Made by a program: the position numbers and the translations under genes | Shown here: one piece after another, positions 63,873 through 64,000 of the stretch | Numbering within the stretch: position 1 is the first letter of the stretch | Layout of the letters: every line of letters starts with the position of its first letter | Notes under the pieces: model-generated | The model's database searches: none | Told to the model about the DNA's origin: nothing | What the model saw: the letters and a program-made list of their open reading frames with translations, nothing else | Source: an uncultured Oscillospiraceae bacterium | Lineage (GTDB): Bacteria > Bacillota > Clostridia > Oscillospirales > Ruminococcaceae | Direction: 5' to 3' | NCBI GenBank assembly: GCA_947522735.1 | Contig: CANNTZ010000004.1 | Span: 15,589-79,588, forward strand | Length of the DNA: 64,000 bases

Positions 63873-63916
63873 GAAAAACCCTTGGGACTAAGTTTTTGGC
63901 TCAATTCCAAGGGTTT
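63873..63916 (-). terminator. Terminator of the tRNA-Pro gene
   Basis: AAACCCTTGG pairs with CCAAGGGTTT on the minus strand, followed by a U-rich run, three bases after the encoded CCA end. Confidence 0.8.
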
Positions 63917-63918
63917 CT

Positions 63919-63995
63919 TGGTCCGAGTGACAAGACTTGAACTTGCGGCCTCTTGACCCCCAGTCAAGCGCGCTACCAATCTGCGCCACACCCGG
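63919..63995 (-). tRNA. tRNA-Pro (anticodon GGG)
   Basis: The reverse strand folds as a tRNA: acceptor CCGGGTG/CACTCGG (one G-U), D arm with GGTA loop, anticodon stem CTTGA/TCAAG around the loop CTGGGGG (anticodon GGG), five-base variable region, and a T arm GCAAG-TTCAAGT-CTTGT. CCA is encoded. It lies at the edge of a decayed mobile island, a usual insertion position. Confidence 0.96.
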
Positions 63996-64000
63996 ACATC

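Overview
The window looks like a GC-rich chromosome segment of an uncultured gut-type Clostridia (Oscillospiraceae/Ruminococcaceae-like). The reasons are Gram-positive features (sigma-A promoters nearly all with 17-base spacers, strong GGAGG ribosome sites, frequent GTG/TTG starts, two T-box leaders, a sortase-type tail protein), the sporulation gene yunB, and family content typical of that group (DUF3343, DUF711, DUF3810, YesN-like regulator, Lpl-type sugar ABC transporter). This is inference from gene content; no 16S rRNA is present.

Layout. 1-4.2 kb (minus strand): the start of a PfkB sugar kinase, a cysteine-desulfurase-like enzyme coupled to a DUF3343 protein, and two tandemly duplicated PHP phosphatases, each with its own promoter. 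4.2-9.6 kb: an AEC-family carrier and cysK, then DUF711 with its ACT-domain partner, and an RluA pseudouridine synthase. 10-25 kb is a plant-glycan region: TIM-barrel isomerase, amidohydrolase, LacZ-type beta-galactosidase, a second GH2 enzyme, a CE15-like esterase, a wrecked CapA pseudogene, an SDR enzyme and a large GH106-like glycosidase. 24-35 kb is housekeeping and export: pyridoxal kinase, MATE pump, heterodimeric ABC exporter, HEAT protein, a second RluA enzyme, yunB, ligA. 35-46 kb: a membrane AraC/YesN-type sensor-regulator; a T-box leader reading a leucine CUC codon in front of a TIM-barrel/acyl-CoA synthetase fusion; then on the minus strand a half-size TauE, leuA, a DUF3810 metalloprotease-like protein, an Smr protein, a miniature sortase-type peptide, a C39-like cysteine-protease-fold protein, a thioesterase and a zinc-ribbon membrane protein. 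46-51 kb: an LplB-LplC-LplA sugar importer without its own ATPase, preceded by an unusual five-copy inverted motif, and a GT4 glycosyltransferase. 52-57 kb: an unrecognised protein, T-box(Thr)-thrS, a small membrane protein, a TIM-barrel epimerase and a GntR/UTRA repressor. 57-64 kb is an AT-richer, decayed mobile island ending at the 3' side of tRNA-Pro(GGG). It carries an XRE regulator, a 48-codon gene, a fused nuclease-methylase, its specificity subunit, and debris of a type III methyltransferase, another regulator and a zinc-ribbon mobile-element protein.

How it fits together. The secreted or imported sugars (lpl importer, probably energised by a shared MsmX-type ATPase elsewhere) would feed the glycosidases and TIM-barrel isomerases. 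YesN-like and GntR regulators are near but not inside these operons, so their targets are unproven. The most unusual items are the leucine T-box in front of an enzyme fusion that is neither an aminoacyl-tRNA synthetase nor an obvious leucine biosynthesis gene, the five-copy switch-like inverted motif in front of the sugar importer, and the compact two-gene restriction-modification system with its tiny companion ORF.
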